This document shows positions 34,860 to 44,307 of a stretch of 64,000 nucleotides of DNA, piece by piece. The notes beneath the pieces are model-generated. The model was not told where the DNA came from, did not search any database, and saw nothing but the letters and a program-made list of their open reading frames with translations. The DNA comes from Mobilitalea torta (GTDB taxonomy: Bacteria > Bacillota > Clostridia > Lachnospirales > Lachnospiraceae). The stretch is taken from the NCBI RefSeq assembly GCF_050433395.1, contig NZ_JBNPXH010000003.1:62001-126000 (forward strand), written 5' to 3'. Position numbers and translations under genes: made by a program. How positions within the stretch are numbered: position 1 is the first letter of the stretch; every line of letters begins with the position of its first letter.

Positions 34860-35822
34860 ATGGCGAAAGCAACTGTAAGGGCAGGGAGTATGCCGGTAAT
34901 CGGCAGGGGTGGTGCCAAAGAGACACTGCGGAAGTGGTGGCGCCAGAGAAAACTGCAGATGATGGTGCTTCCCGGAATTCTCTGGATGCTGGTATTTAAC
35001 TACATACCCATGGGCGGTATTGTGATTGCTTTTAAGAAATTCAAGATTACCAAAGCAATCTCTGAAGCTCCCTGGGTGGGCCTGAAATATTTCAAAGACT
35101 TCTTTTCGGATAGTAATTTTACCGATATTATGACGAATACGGTGGGAATCAGCCTGCTGAAGTTACTCATCGGCTTTCCCCTGCCGATCATCTTTGCTTT
35201 GCTGGTGAATGAGATCAGGGGAAACAGATTTAAGAAGATATCCCAGACCATTTCGTATCTGCCCCACTTCTTATCCTGGGTAGTGCTGGGAGGTATCCTA
35301 ACAACCTGGATGTCGAAGGACGGCCTGCTGAATGATTTCTTTACCTCGATTCATTTGTTGAAGGAACCGATTTCCTTCCTTGGCGCACCGAAGTATTTCT
35401 GGTGGATTGCCCTGATCACCGACAGCTGGAAGGAGCTGGGATGGGGAGCAATTCTTTATCTGGCGGCAATTGCCGCAGTGGATCAGGAGATGTATGAAGC
35501 CGCTACGGTAGATGGGGCTTCCAAGCTTCAGAAAATACGTTTTATTACCCTTCCGTCCATTACGGGAACAATTGCCATTATGCTGATATTGCAGGTATCC
35601 TCCCTGCTTAACTCCAATTTTGATCAGATTATGATACTGAAAAACCAGATCAATATTTCGCGCAGCCAGGTAATTGACACCTATGTCTACCAATTGGGAA
35701 TGCAGATGGGGAACTATTCCTATGCAACTGCCGTAGGGCTCTTCAAGGCGATTGTCGCCCTGGCTCTTCTGCTGATAACCAATTCGACCTGTAAGAAGCT
35801 TCTTGGCAGATCGCTGTATTAA
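34860..35822 (+). CDS. CUT1 sugar ABC transporter permease (LplB type)
   Basis: A 320-aa permease of the oligosaccharide importer, with six membrane helices. Its N-terminus (RKLQMMVLPGILWMLVFNYIP) and the EAA loop (YEAATVDGASKLQKIRFITLP) are typical of LplB-like proteins. The ATG follows GGAGGAATAG. It begins the transporter operon with a second permease and a binding protein; no ATPase is encoded here, so a shared MsmK-type ATPase elsewhere is probably used, as is common for CUT1 systems in Firmicutes. Confidence 0.93.
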   Translation: MAKATVRAGSMPVIGRGGAKETLRKWWRQRKLQMMVLPGILWMLVFNYIPMGGIVIAFKKFKITKAISEAPWVGLKYFKDFFSDSNFTDIMTNTVGISLLKLLIGFPLPIIFALLVNEIRGNRFKKISQTISYLPHFLSWVVLGGILTTWMSKDGLLNDFFTSIHLLKEPISFLGAPKYFWWIALITDSWKELGWGAILYLAAIAAVDQEMYEAATVDGASKLQKIRFITLPSITGTIAIMLILQVSSLLNSNFDQIMILKNQINISRSQVIDTYVYQLGMQMGNYSYATAVGLFKAIVALALLLITNSTCKKLLGRSLY

Positions 35823-35827
35823 GGAAA

Positions 35828-36751
35828 ATGGAGGGAACTATTTTGAAAACAATGCATGCAACGGCAATCAAGCGTTCTAAGGGAACCCTGATCTTCGATA
35901 CCCTGAATACGATTTTTATGCTGGTTATCTGCTTTCTTTGTATCTATCCCATCTGGTATGTAGTGGTCAATTCCTTTAACGATGCGAAGGATGCGATGAT
36001 GGGAGGAATTTACTGGTGGCCGAGGAAATTCTCCCTTGGGAATTACAAGGTGGTATTTGAGGACAGCGGAGTGTTGCAATCCTTTAAGGTTACCATCGCA
36101 AAAACGGTGATTGGAACCATTACAAATGTGTTTTTCACGGCAATGGTGGCCTATCCCTTGTCCAAGAGTCACCTGGTGGGCCGGAAATGGTATATGGCAA
36201 TCGGAACCATAACCATGTTTTTTTCGGGAGGCTTGATTCCTACCTTCCTCCTGTTTAAGAACCTGTCTTTATTAAATAACTTCCTGGTATACATTATACC
36301 GGCAGCTTTTAACTTTTTTAACCTTTTGATTTTTATTAACTTTTTCCGGGAGATACCGGCTTCCCTTGAGGAGGCTGCCCGGATCGACGGTGCGGGAGAG
36401 TGGAGAATCTTCCTGCAGATGGTGCTTCCGCTGTCTAAACCGGTGCTGGCGACCATCGCGCTGTTTAACGGTGTAGGTCAATGGAACGACTGGTTCGGAG
36501 GAGTAATGTATATGACCACCAGAGTGGATCTGGAGCCGATTCAAACCTATCTGTACCGGATGGTGGCACAGGTTCAGTCCAGCCAGGTGGCAAGTGCCTT
36601 CTCTTCTTCCAATATTACCGCATCTGACACAACCTCGACCGCCATCAAGCTGGCGACCATGGTGATCACAACCCTGCCTATATGCTGTGTATATCCATTC
36701 CTTCAGAAGTATTTTATCAAGGGAATGATGATAGGCGCAGTTAAGGAATAA
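35828..36751 (+). CDS. CUT1 sugar ABC transporter permease (YtcP type)
   Basis: A 307-aa partner permease. Six helices, with the EAA loop LEEAARIDGAGEWRIFLQMVLPLSKP about two thirds along. It starts five bases after the first permease. The ATG at 35828 is given; a TTG at 35843 sits a proper distance behind GGAGGG and an ATG at 35852 is also possible, so the first 5-8 residues are uncertain. Together with the first permease it forms the channel for the binding protein encoded next. Confidence 0.92.
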   Translation: MEGTILKTMHATAIKRSKGTLIFDTLNTIFMLVICFLCIYPIWYVVVNSFNDAKDAMMGGIYWWPRKFSLGNYKVVFEDSGVLQSFKVTIAKTVIGTITNVFFTAMVAYPLSKSHLVGRKWYMAIGTITMFFSGGLIPTFLLFKNLSLLNNFLVYIIPAAFNFFNLLIFINFFREIPASLEEAARIDGAGEWRIFLQMVLPLSKPVLATIALFNGVGQWNDWFGGVMYMTTRVDLEPIQTYLYRMVAQVQSSQVASAFSSSNITASDTTSTAIKLATMVITTLPICCVYPFLQKYFIKGMMIGAVKE

Positions 36752-36785
36752 ATGCAAAATTATTTATAATGAGGAGGAAAGAACA

Positions 36786-38495
36786 ATGAAAAAAAGCTTC
36801 AAGCAAATGCTTGCAGTTCTTCTTGTACTGGTGATGGCAATCTCCCTCGCCGGCTGCGGCAAGAAGGACGGAACTGGTGATGTAAAACCTACGGCAGCAC
36901 CTACAAAGGCACCTGCCACAGACACTAACAAGGATACTCCCGCACCGGAGGATACATCAGGTGAGGATACTCCCGCAGCAGAAGGAACCGTTCCCGGATG
37001 GCAGACTCATGCGGATGATAAGGTTACTCTGACCTGGTACATCCATTTCTCCTGGTTTACAACACCTTGGGGAGAGAATCTGGTATCCAAGACTATTACC
37101 GAGGATACAGGTGTTAACATTCAGTTTGTTGTTCCTGCCGGCAATGAGGCAGAGAAGCTGAACTCTTTGATTGCTTCCGATTCCCTTCCGGATCTTATCA
37201 CCCTTGGCTGGTGGGAAGGTCAGGTTGGACAGATGATCGAGGATGAGATGGTTTATGCTCTGGATGAGCTGGCAACCGAATACGATCCCTACTGGTTTGA
37301 AGTTGCTGATCCCGGCCGTGTTGGCTGGTATACACAGCCTGACGGGCATATCTACGGATATCCCAACTCCTCCTTCTCCCCGCAGGACTATGAGAAATAT
37401 GATAAAATTCCTTCCAATCAGACATTCCTGGTACGCAAGGATATGTATGAAGCAATCGGAAGCCCGGATATGACCACACCGGAAGGCTTTGTTGCCGCTG
37501 TTAAGAAGGCAAAGGAGATGTTCCCCGAGGTTAACGGACAGAGCCTGATTCCCATTGGTGCTCATGAATTCGGCGCTACCGGCAACAATTCCTTCGACCT
37601 GTTTTTAAGCAACTTCCTGGCCATTCCTTATGAGAAGGACGGACAGAACTACTACAGATACGATGATCCGGAATTAATCCGCTGGCTGAAGGTATACAGA
37701 GAGTTAGGAGCGGAAGGCTACCTTGCAGATGATATTTTCATCGACAAGAGAGCTCAGATGGAAGAAAAGATTGCTCAGGGACGTTATTTCTGTATGCTGT
37801 ATCAGCGCACCGACTTTGCTGACCAGCAGAAGATATTATATGCCAATGATCCCAACAGCATTTATATTGCAGTAGACGGACCGAAGAACTCCAAGGGCGA
37901 TGCTTATACCCTGCCCGGCACTGGTATCAACGGCTGGACCGTTACTATGATTTCCAAGAAGTGTGAGCGTCCGGATCGTGCAATCCAGCTGTGCTCCTAT
38001 TTAATGAGCGAGTATGGACAGCATATGACCTGGCTTGGTGTGGAAGGCGTGACCTGGGATTATGTTGACGGCGTTCCCACAATGAAACAGGAGGTTCGTG
38101 ATATTCTGACCAATGACAGAGCAGCATACGATAAGCAGTACGGAGCTGACTCCTGCTACTGGATGTTCCAGGATAACGCTATGGCGCTGTCATGGGCTGT
38201 TCCTACCGCAGAGCCTCTGGGACAGATGGAGCGCTGGACCTATCCTTACACCATTACAACCTCTCAGTATGATATCACCCTGGAAACCGGTTCAGAGGAA
38301 CAGGAGATTCAGTCCAAGATTGATAATGAGTGGGGTGCTGTACTTCCCAAGCTGCTTCTGGCTCCTACCGAGGCGGAATTCGATAAGATATTGGCTGATT
38401 TCACTGCAAAGCGTCAGGAGTGGGGCCATGATAAGGTATTGGCTAAGAGAACTGAGTTAATGAATGCAGCAAAAGAAAAGCTTGGTCTGAAATAA
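36786..38495 (+). CDS. Extracellular lipoprotein solute-binding protein of the CUT1 importer
   Basis: A 569-aa lipoprotein (signal with lipobox SLAGCG, Cys about residue 24), a Thr/Pro/Ala/Asp-rich linker (about 30-75), then a large two-lobe family-1 binding fold with many aromatic residues (about 80-569). Large size fits LplA/YtcQ-type oligosaccharide-binding proteins. GAGGAGG precedes the ATG. Codon use is more biased than in the neighbours (many GTT, GCT and AAG), consistent with high expression. A hairpin follows the gene, which would limit read-through into the kinase gene. The ligand is probably a gluco-oligosaccharide. Confidence 0.92.
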   Translation: MKKSFKQMLAVLLVLVMAISLAGCGKKDGTGDVKPTAAPTKAPATDTNKDTPAPEDTSGEDTPAAEGTVPGWQTHADDKVTLTWYIHFSWFTTPWGENLVSKTITEDTGVNIQFVVPAGNEAEKLNSLIASDSLPDLITLGWWEGQVGQMIEDEMVYALDELATEYDPYWFEVADPGRVGWYTQPDGHIYGYPNSSFSPQDYEKYDKIPSNQTFLVRKDMYEAIGSPDMTTPEGFVAAVKKAKEMFPEVNGQSLIPIGAHEFGATGNNSFDLFLSNFLAIPYEKDGQNYYRYDDPELIRWLKVYRELGAEGYLADDIFIDKRAQMEEKIAQGRYFCMLYQRTDFADQQKILYANDPNSIYIAVDGPKNSKGDAYTLPGTGINGWTVTMISKKCERPDRAIQLCSYLMSEYGQHMTWLGVEGVTWDYVDGVPTMKQEVRDILTNDRAAYDKQYGADSCYWMFQDNAMALSWAVPTAEPLGQMERWTYPYTITTSQYDITLETGSEEQEIQSKIDNEWGAVLPKLLLAPTEAEFDKILADFTAKRQEWGHDKVLAKRTELMNAAKEKLGLK

Positions 38496-38521
38496 TAGTC
38501 TGAATAAATAGCGGCTACTAC

Positions 38522-38576
38522 AAACTGGGATTATTGCAAAATGCTAGGACTATGCTTTTGCAGTAATCCCGGTTTT
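38522..38576 (+). terminator. Terminator or attenuator after the binding-protein gene
   Basis: A stem of about 20 bp (38522-38541 with 38554-38575) followed by TTTTC. A smaller stem GTAACAG/CTGTTAC with a T-rich tail follows at 38578-38615. Confidence 0.8.
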
Positions 38577-38755
38577 CGTAACAGCCGCAGGCTGAACTGT
38601 TACTGGTTTTTGTTAAGGAAGTAGGAAGCCGGGGTTGACAGCAAAGGTAATTCTGTCTAAGATGGAAGTATAAGGTAATACACAGACTGGTGCTGTATTA
38701 CGAGCACCGGTGCATACAGGCGAACATGGTGCTGCAGGCAGAAAGGCTTGGTATA

Positions 38756-40537
38756 ATGAAGAAGATAAGGGCACGCTTTGCGGCTTTAAAGCTGGACCGG
38801 AAAATATCCTTAGCGATTGTTATAACCGTTATCATTCCGATTTTCATCCTATCCACGCTCTATTTCCAGAACGTCAGGAAGACGGAGATACACAAGAAAA
38901 TTAAATCGGTGGAGATGAGCTTTATCCAGCATTATGCGGAAATCCAGAAGAAGGTGGAGATGTGTACCATGTCTACCCAGGTGGTCATCCACAGCCAGAA
39001 TATCTGGAGCGGTATTACGGCCTTCACCCAGGGGGACGGGGTCGCTACCCAGGAGCTTCTCCATTTCTATAATAATGATATAGCCAGCCTGGAGAAGCTG
39101 GTGAATTCCAATCCCTATCTGTATCAGATCCGGATCTATGTGGATGCGGATGTAAAAGAGATGATGCCCATTCTGTACAAAAAGTACCGGATGATGAAAT
39201 TAAGCTGGGCACAGTCTGACTTTAAATCCGGCTCCTGGCAGTTTGATTACACAGATCAGATCTTTCCGTCTTATGTTTTGAGGCCGGTTTCTCATATTGC
39301 AGGATTTGTAACGAAGATGACCGGTCTGGAAGACGGTCTGGACGCGACCATTGAGGTTTCCACCAGGATGGAAACCCTGTTTCCGGATATGTATGCTTCT
39401 GATAAGGATGAATGGGTCTGCTTCGTGGATGCCGGGGGAGCCATGTATTACGATATGGACCGTGAGAGCCCCTGGCTGGAGGATGCGAAGAAGTTCTATG
39501 CCAATATAGAGGAGCACAGTGCCGGCTACACAGAGGAAAAGATGCTTGACGGCAGCCATGCCATTGTCTGCTTCCAGCCAATTCAGCAGCTGGGGGGATA
39601 TCTGATCAAAATAGTCTCCCTGGATCAGACCATCAACGAGGTAAACCGGACAAGGAATGTATTCCTGGTCATTGCACTGCTGATTACGGCGGTATTAATC
39701 TTTTTTACAAAGCTTATTATTGATCTGATTCTGAAGCGCTTCTATGAGATTATTGATACGGTTCACCAGATCCGGAAGGGGGATCTGGGGATACGGGTGG
39801 TGAATCTCGGATCGGATGAAATGGGGGAGCTGGGACTGCAGATTAATAAGCTGCTGGATTATATCACCCAGCTGATGGAGGATAGTATTCAGAGGGAGCT
39901 CCTCTTTAAGGATTCGGAAATCCGGGCACTGCAAAACCAGATTAATGCCCATTTTATTTATAATGTCCTAGAGTCCATCAAGATGATGGCGGAGATTGAC
40001 GGCAAATTCGAGATCTCCGATGCGGTCACCTCCCTGGGCAAGCTGCTGCGCTACAGCATGAGATGGGTGTCCAAGAATGTAACGGTGGAAGAAGAGATAG
40101 ACTATATTAAAAATTACCTGGCGTTGATGAATCTTCGGTTTGATTACGAGATTTATCTGAGTCAGAATATCCCGGAGCGGATCTATTCCCAGGAGATACC
40201 GAAGATGTCCCTGCAGCCCATCATTGAAAATGCAATTTATCACGGCATTGAAGGCTTGGCGGAGGATACCAGCATCTATATGAAAGGAATTATTTACGGG
40301 GACTACTGTACCATTGAGATCACGGATTCGGGCAGCGGTATGACCGAGGAGGAATTGGTGGAGCTGCAGAAGAAGATCGACGGGGAGATCAAGACCAGCG
40401 GAAGCTCAGGAAATGGGATCGGGCTGAAGAATGTGCAGGACAGGATAAAAATTACGTTTGGAACAAATTACGGCATCAGTGTTGCATCAAAGAAGGATTG
40501 CTATACGAAGGTAATTGTGAAAATACCATTTAAATAG
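38756..40537 (+). CDS. YesM-type sensor histidine kinase
   Basis: A 593-aa sensor kinase. Helices near residues 17-37 and 303-325 enclose a large extracytoplasmic domain. A HAMP domain, a coiled linker and a His-kinase/HATPase core follow. The phospho-acceptor box reads LQNQINAHFIYN; the usual Pro before His is replaced by Ala. The ATP site has ENAIYHGIEG and GNGIGLKNVQDRI. The ATG at 38756 has AAAGG at proper spacing; the upstream extension is not needed. It lies 18 bases before its YesN-type regulator and near the CUT1 importer, the usual arrangement for glycan sensing. Confidence 0.92.
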   Translation: MKKIRARFAALKLDRKISLAIVITVIIPIFILSTLYFQNVRKTEIHKKIKSVEMSFIQHYAEIQKKVEMCTMSTQVVIHSQNIWSGITAFTQGDGVATQELLHFYNNDIASLEKLVNSNPYLYQIRIYVDADVKEMMPILYKKYRMMKLSWAQSDFKSGSWQFDYTDQIFPSYVLRPVSHIAGFVTKMTGLEDGLDATIEVSTRMETLFPDMYASDKDEWVCFVDAGGAMYYDMDRESPWLEDAKKFYANIEEHSAGYTEEKMLDGSHAIVCFQPIQQLGGYLIKIVSLDQTINEVNRTRNVFLVIALLITAVLIFFTKLIIDLILKRFYEIIDTVHQIRKGDLGIRVVNLGSDEMGELGLQINKLLDYITQLMEDSIQRELLFKDSEIRALQNQINAHFIYNVLESIKMMAEIDGKFEISDAVTSLGKLLRYSMRWVSKNVTVEEEIDYIKNYLALMNLRFDYEIYLSQNIPERIYSQEIPKMSLQPIIENAIYHGIEGLAEDTSIYMKGIIYGDYCTIEITDSGSGMTEEELVELQKKIDGEIKTSGSSGNGIGLKNVQDRIKITFGTNYGISVASKKDCYTKVIVKIPFK

Positions 40538-40555
40538 GGACTTGGAGGTGAGGCA

Positions 40556-42013
40556 ATGAAGCTGTTGATTGTTGAGGATGAGAAGTTGATACGGCAGGGA
40601 ATCCATGCCATGGCGATGCGTTCTTCCGTAAGCTTTGATGAGATTATCCAATGCAAAAACGGGGAGGAAGCTTACGAGGTCATCAAGAACCGTAAGATTG
40701 ATATCATGATTACGGACATCCGTATGCCTAAAATGGACGGAATTACTCTGGTGAGGGAAGTACAGCTGCTGCCGAATACTCCAAGGGTAATTGTAGTCAG
40801 CGGTTATGAGGATTTCTCCTATGCGGTGGAGCTGATGCGGGCCGGAGCGAGGGAATATATATTAAAGCCTGTTGATCGGGATAAGCTTTCAGCGATTCTG
40901 GTAAAGCTGGAGAAGGAAATTGAGGAGGAGCGAAGCCGAAAGAAGGATATTACAAAAATAAGCTATCAACAGTTTAAATATATGCTTTTAAACTCTGATA
41001 TTGAGGATGCGGAGATACAGGAGATAGAGAACAAATTCCAGGATTACTTTGTAGAGGGAAATTATGTGGTATGCTGTACCAATTATAAGCCGGGGGGAAG
41101 GGAAGAGCAGGAGAATGTTATTTTGCTGGAGGAGGTAGAGGAGCAGAGCGTATTCATTCTAAAGGCTTCCGATCTGGATGAGTTCCTGTGTGATCAGTTA
41201 AACCGGCATTATGTGGGCGTCAGCCGGGAGCATAATAAGCTGAGGGAGCTGATTGAAGCCTGGCAGGAGGCTCTGGAGGCCAGGAAGAACGCCTTTGTAA
41301 CAGGAAGCTTCATAGTAAGGTACAGTCCGGCAGAGTACAGCAATGCGGGCATTCCCGAGGAGACTCTGGAGCAATATGTGCAGCTGATCGGAACGGACAA
41401 ACTGGAGGCGGCCAACAAGCTGCTGGTTCATATCCTGTATAAGACGAAGCAGGGAATGATCAGCGCGGACCGGTTCAGTGAAGCCATGAAGTCCATTGTG
41501 GATAAGATCGTTGCCAACTATAAGAATGTGATCAATCTGGACGGGGAAGAGAGTGTGCCCTTTACCAGAGTCTTTCATTTTGATAATGCCGTTGCTTATT
41601 ATGAGGAATTTTCCCGCTGGGTGGAAGGAGTGAATGCCAAGATTCTCACTGAATTTGACGACTATAAGAATAAACAGAAGATTCAGAAGGCAATCCGCTA
41701 TATCCGGGAGAATTATGATAAGGATCTGAATATGGCGGTGGTCTCCAACTATATCTCCATGAATTATTCCCTGTTTTCCTATGCCTTTAAACAATATACA
41801 GGGACAAATTTTGTGAGCTATTTGAAAACCATCAGAATAAATGAAGCAAAACGTCTGTTGGAAGAAACAGATAAAAAAGTCATCGAGATCAGCAGCACCG
41901 TCGGCTATAGCAATGAGAAGCATTTTATGAAGCTGTTTCGGAGCGTCTGCGGGGTGTCTCCGACGGAATATCGGAAGAATATCCAGGTAGGCAGGACGAA
42001 GGATGAAACATAA
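40556..42013 (+). CDS. YesN-type response regulator with AraC DNA-binding domain
   Basis: A 485-aa regulator. The receiver domain has D54 in IMITDIRMPKMDG, acidic residues near the N-terminus and the conserved K in YILKPVDRDKL. A long middle region (about 130-370) precedes an AraC-type double HTH (about 385-480; YDKDLNMAVVSNYISMNYSLFSYAFK, then IEISSTVGYSNEKHFMKLF and GVSPTEYRK). TTGGAGG precedes the ATG. It would activate the importer and glycanase genes; the shared 17-bp motif upstream of the lipoprotein and permease genes is a possible target. Confidence 0.93.
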   Translation: MKLLIVEDEKLIRQGIHAMAMRSSVSFDEIIQCKNGEEAYEVIKNRKIDIMITDIRMPKMDGITLVREVQLLPNTPRVIVVSGYEDFSYAVELMRAGAREYILKPVDRDKLSAILVKLEKEIEEERSRKKDITKISYQQFKYMLLNSDIEDAEIQEIENKFQDYFVEGNYVVCCTNYKPGGREEQENVILLEEVEEQSVFILKASDLDEFLCDQLNRHYVGVSREHNKLRELIEAWQEALEARKNAFVTGSFIVRYSPAEYSNAGIPEETLEQYVQLIGTDKLEAANKLLVHILYKTKQGMISADRFSEAMKSIVDKIVANYKNVINLDGEESVPFTRVFHFDNAVAYYEEFSRWVEGVNAKILTEFDDYKNKQKIQKAIRYIRENYDKDLNMAVVSNYISMNYSLFSYAFKQYTGTNFVSYLKTIRINEAKRLLEETDKKVIEISSTVGYSNEKHFMKLFRSVCGVSPTEYRKNIQVGRTKDET

Positions 42014-42073
42014 GAATGGGAAGCGGCAAAGCCGAAAAAGAGACGAGCTAGCCGTAATCGGAGGGCAAAAACG

Positions 42074-44227
42074 GTGAAGACGAAGCAAAAGAAGATGGAG
42101 CAGCCGGTTGGTTTTGAAAATAGAAGGGAAGGCCGGCTTTTTATACATAGCATACGGATGAAGCTGACAGGGGTGTTTCTGATCCCTGTGGCACTGATTA
42201 TACTTCTTGGATTTCTTTCTTATCAGAAATCCTCCCAGGCTATGATTGAGAATTATGAGACCTCCAGCGCGACGGCACTGGAGATGATGAAGAGCTATTA
42301 TCAGCTGGGGTTTGAGTCTGTAACAGCGAAAATCAATCAGTTTCTCACCAATGAAAGCATTAAGAAATATTATTCGGGGGTTTATGAAGGGGATTCTTTG
42401 GCAGAGATGGAGCAGTATAAGCTGATCCAGAATCTCCTGTCCTCCAATTCCATGGAGGATAGAGTGGTTAAGGATATCTATATTTTTGCCGGGTATGGCA
42501 TGGGAGCATCCGCCCGCGGAACGCTTCCGGCAGATCTGTATTCCAGGTTCCAGGAATCGGAGGAGGGAAAGAGCTTTATTGAATCCAAAAGCCGCTTTCA
42601 ATGGAGGGGGTACCATGACTATCTGGATCAGGCTCTGGCGTCCACCAGCAATGATTTTGGCCTTGCTCTCACCTATTATCTGTATAATACCAATAACAAG
42701 AAGATCGGCTTTATTGTAATCGATATTAAGCGGGATTTTCTCACAAGAGCCATGGAGGAGGCCGGACTGGAAGAAGGCAGTATTCTGGGCTTTATCACCG
42801 GGGACGGGAAGGAAATCCTGTTCGGAGATTATCCGGAGAATTTCAGCTTTGCCGGTACAGAGTTTTATCAGGAACAGATGACCTCACGGGAGAGTGAGAA
42901 GGAGCTTCCTTTGAAGGGAGATGCCGCAAAGGAAGAGATAAGAAAGAGCTATGATCAGTACGGAGGCCAGGAATATCTGTATCTCAGTACTTCCCTCAGC
43001 ACAGAGCAGGTGGTTCTCTGCGCTATGATTCCCAAGGACAGGATCACCAGGCAGTCGGATGAGATGCTGACGCTGACGGCTACCATCGTAGTGATTTCCA
43101 GTATAATAGCCATTGTGGTAGGCGGGCTTCTTGCTCTTGGCATTGCCAAGACCATCAATAAGACCAATGCGGTGCTGGAACAGGCAGGCAAGGGAGATCT
43201 CACGGTTACGGCCCATCTGAAAAGAAAGGATGAGTTCAATCATCTGGCCGTTGGAATTAACCGCATGATTGCGGGTATGAAGGACCTGCTGCTGCGGACG
43301 GTAGTGGTAATCCGTACGGTCACCGAGAATGCAGGGTATGTCAGCAGAAATTCTTCCCTCCTTCTTCAAGCCACCCAGGAGATCACGAAGGCGGTGGAGG
43401 AGATCGAACAGGGCGCAAGCCAGCAGGCCAGTGATGCGGAGGAATGCCTTCACCAGATGTCGATCCTGTCGGACCGGATTGGTACGGTAAATGAGAAGTC
43501 CGAAGATATTGGCACGATTACCTGTAAGACCAGGAACATTGTGAAGGAAGCGGCGGAGATTGTGGACGAGCTTTCACGGAAGGCGAAGAATACGGTTGAC
43601 ATTACCAATATTGTAATTGAAGATATTGAGAAGCTGGAGGAGAAATCCCTGGCTGTAAATCAAATTCTTCATACCATCAATGAGATATCGGAACAGACGA
43701 GTCTGCTTTCGCTGAATGCTACCATTGAGGCGGCCAGAGCCGGTGAATACGGCAAGGGCTTTGCGGTAGTGGCGGAGGAGATTCGCAAGCTTTCGGCCCA
43801 GACTCAGGAGGCGGCAAATCAGATAGGAAGAATTATCGCCCAGATTACGGAGCAGACCAGGGAGACCGTAACTACTGCCCATAAGGCGGAGGATATTGTG
43901 GCGACCCAGGAAGTGATATTGAAGAGTACGGTGGAAGCGTTCCACAGCATCAATGATCATGTGGAGCGGTTGTCAGATAATCTGGTGCTGATTACCGGGG
44001 AGATCTCGGAGATTGAGAGAGCCAAGGAGGATGCGCTGAGGGCCATGGACAGTATTACTTCCACAACACAGCAGACGGCCGCGGCCACCGGTGAGCTGGG
44101 GGCTACCGCGACGGATCAGATGAGGTCGGTGGAGGAGCTGAATTCCACGGCGCTTCGGTTAAATGAAGCGGTGAAGGATCTGGAGGCCACTGCTTCGGTA
44201 TTTATGATAAATAAAGAGGAAGCATGA
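42074..44227 (+). CDS. Methyl-accepting chemotaxis protein
   Basis: A 717-aa chemoreceptor: cytoplasmic start, helix at about 33-52, extracytoplasmic sensor (about 55-330), second helix (about 332-355), HAMP, then a long coiled coil with the hairpin tip EISEQTSLLSLNATIEAARAG that contacts CheA/CheW. The GTG at 42074 is chosen because GGAGGG lies eight bases upstream; an ATG at 42095 is weaker. It sits inside the glycan operon between the YesM/YesN system and GH16, suggesting taxis toward the same sugars. Confidence 0.93.
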   Translation: MKTKQKKMEQPVGFENRREGRLFIHSIRMKLTGVFLIPVALIILLGFLSYQKSSQAMIENYETSSATALEMMKSYYQLGFESVTAKINQFLTNESIKKYYSGVYEGDSLAEMEQYKLIQNLLSSNSMEDRVVKDIYIFAGYGMGASARGTLPADLYSRFQESEEGKSFIESKSRFQWRGYHDYLDQALASTSNDFGLALTYYLYNTNNKKIGFIVIDIKRDFLTRAMEEAGLEEGSILGFITGDGKEILFGDYPENFSFAGTEFYQEQMTSRESEKELPLKGDAAKEEIRKSYDQYGGQEYLYLSTSLSTEQVVLCAMIPKDRITRQSDEMLTLTATIVVISSIIAIVVGGLLALGIAKTINKTNAVLEQAGKGDLTVTAHLKRKDEFNHLAVGINRMIAGMKDLLLRTVVVIRTVTENAGYVSRNSSLLLQATQEITKAVEEIEQGASQQASDAEECLHQMSILSDRIGTVNEKSEDIGTITCKTRNIVKEAAEIVDELSRKAKNTVDITNIVIEDIEKLEEKSLAVNQILHTINEISEQTSLLSLNATIEAARAGEYGKGFAVVAEEIRKLSAQTQEAANQIGRIIAQITEQTRETVTTAHKAEDIVATQEVILKSTVEAFHSINDHVERLSDNLVLITGEISEIERAKEDALRAMDSITSTTQQTAAATGELGATATDQMRSVEELNSTALRLNEAVKDLEATASVFMINKEEA

Positions 44228-44307
44228 AGCCTGTTACGTGCAGAATAAAAGACAGATTTGTGCAACGGCACAACTTCACAGTTTAGGGACAGAATGGAGG
44301 ATTTGAG

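Noticed and set aside
41198..42616. 472-codon minus-strand frame opposite the YesN and MCP genes
   Set aside because: It spans two clear genes antisense, has no ribosome site, and its translation is His/Leu/Ile-rich without domain features, as expected of an antisense shadow.
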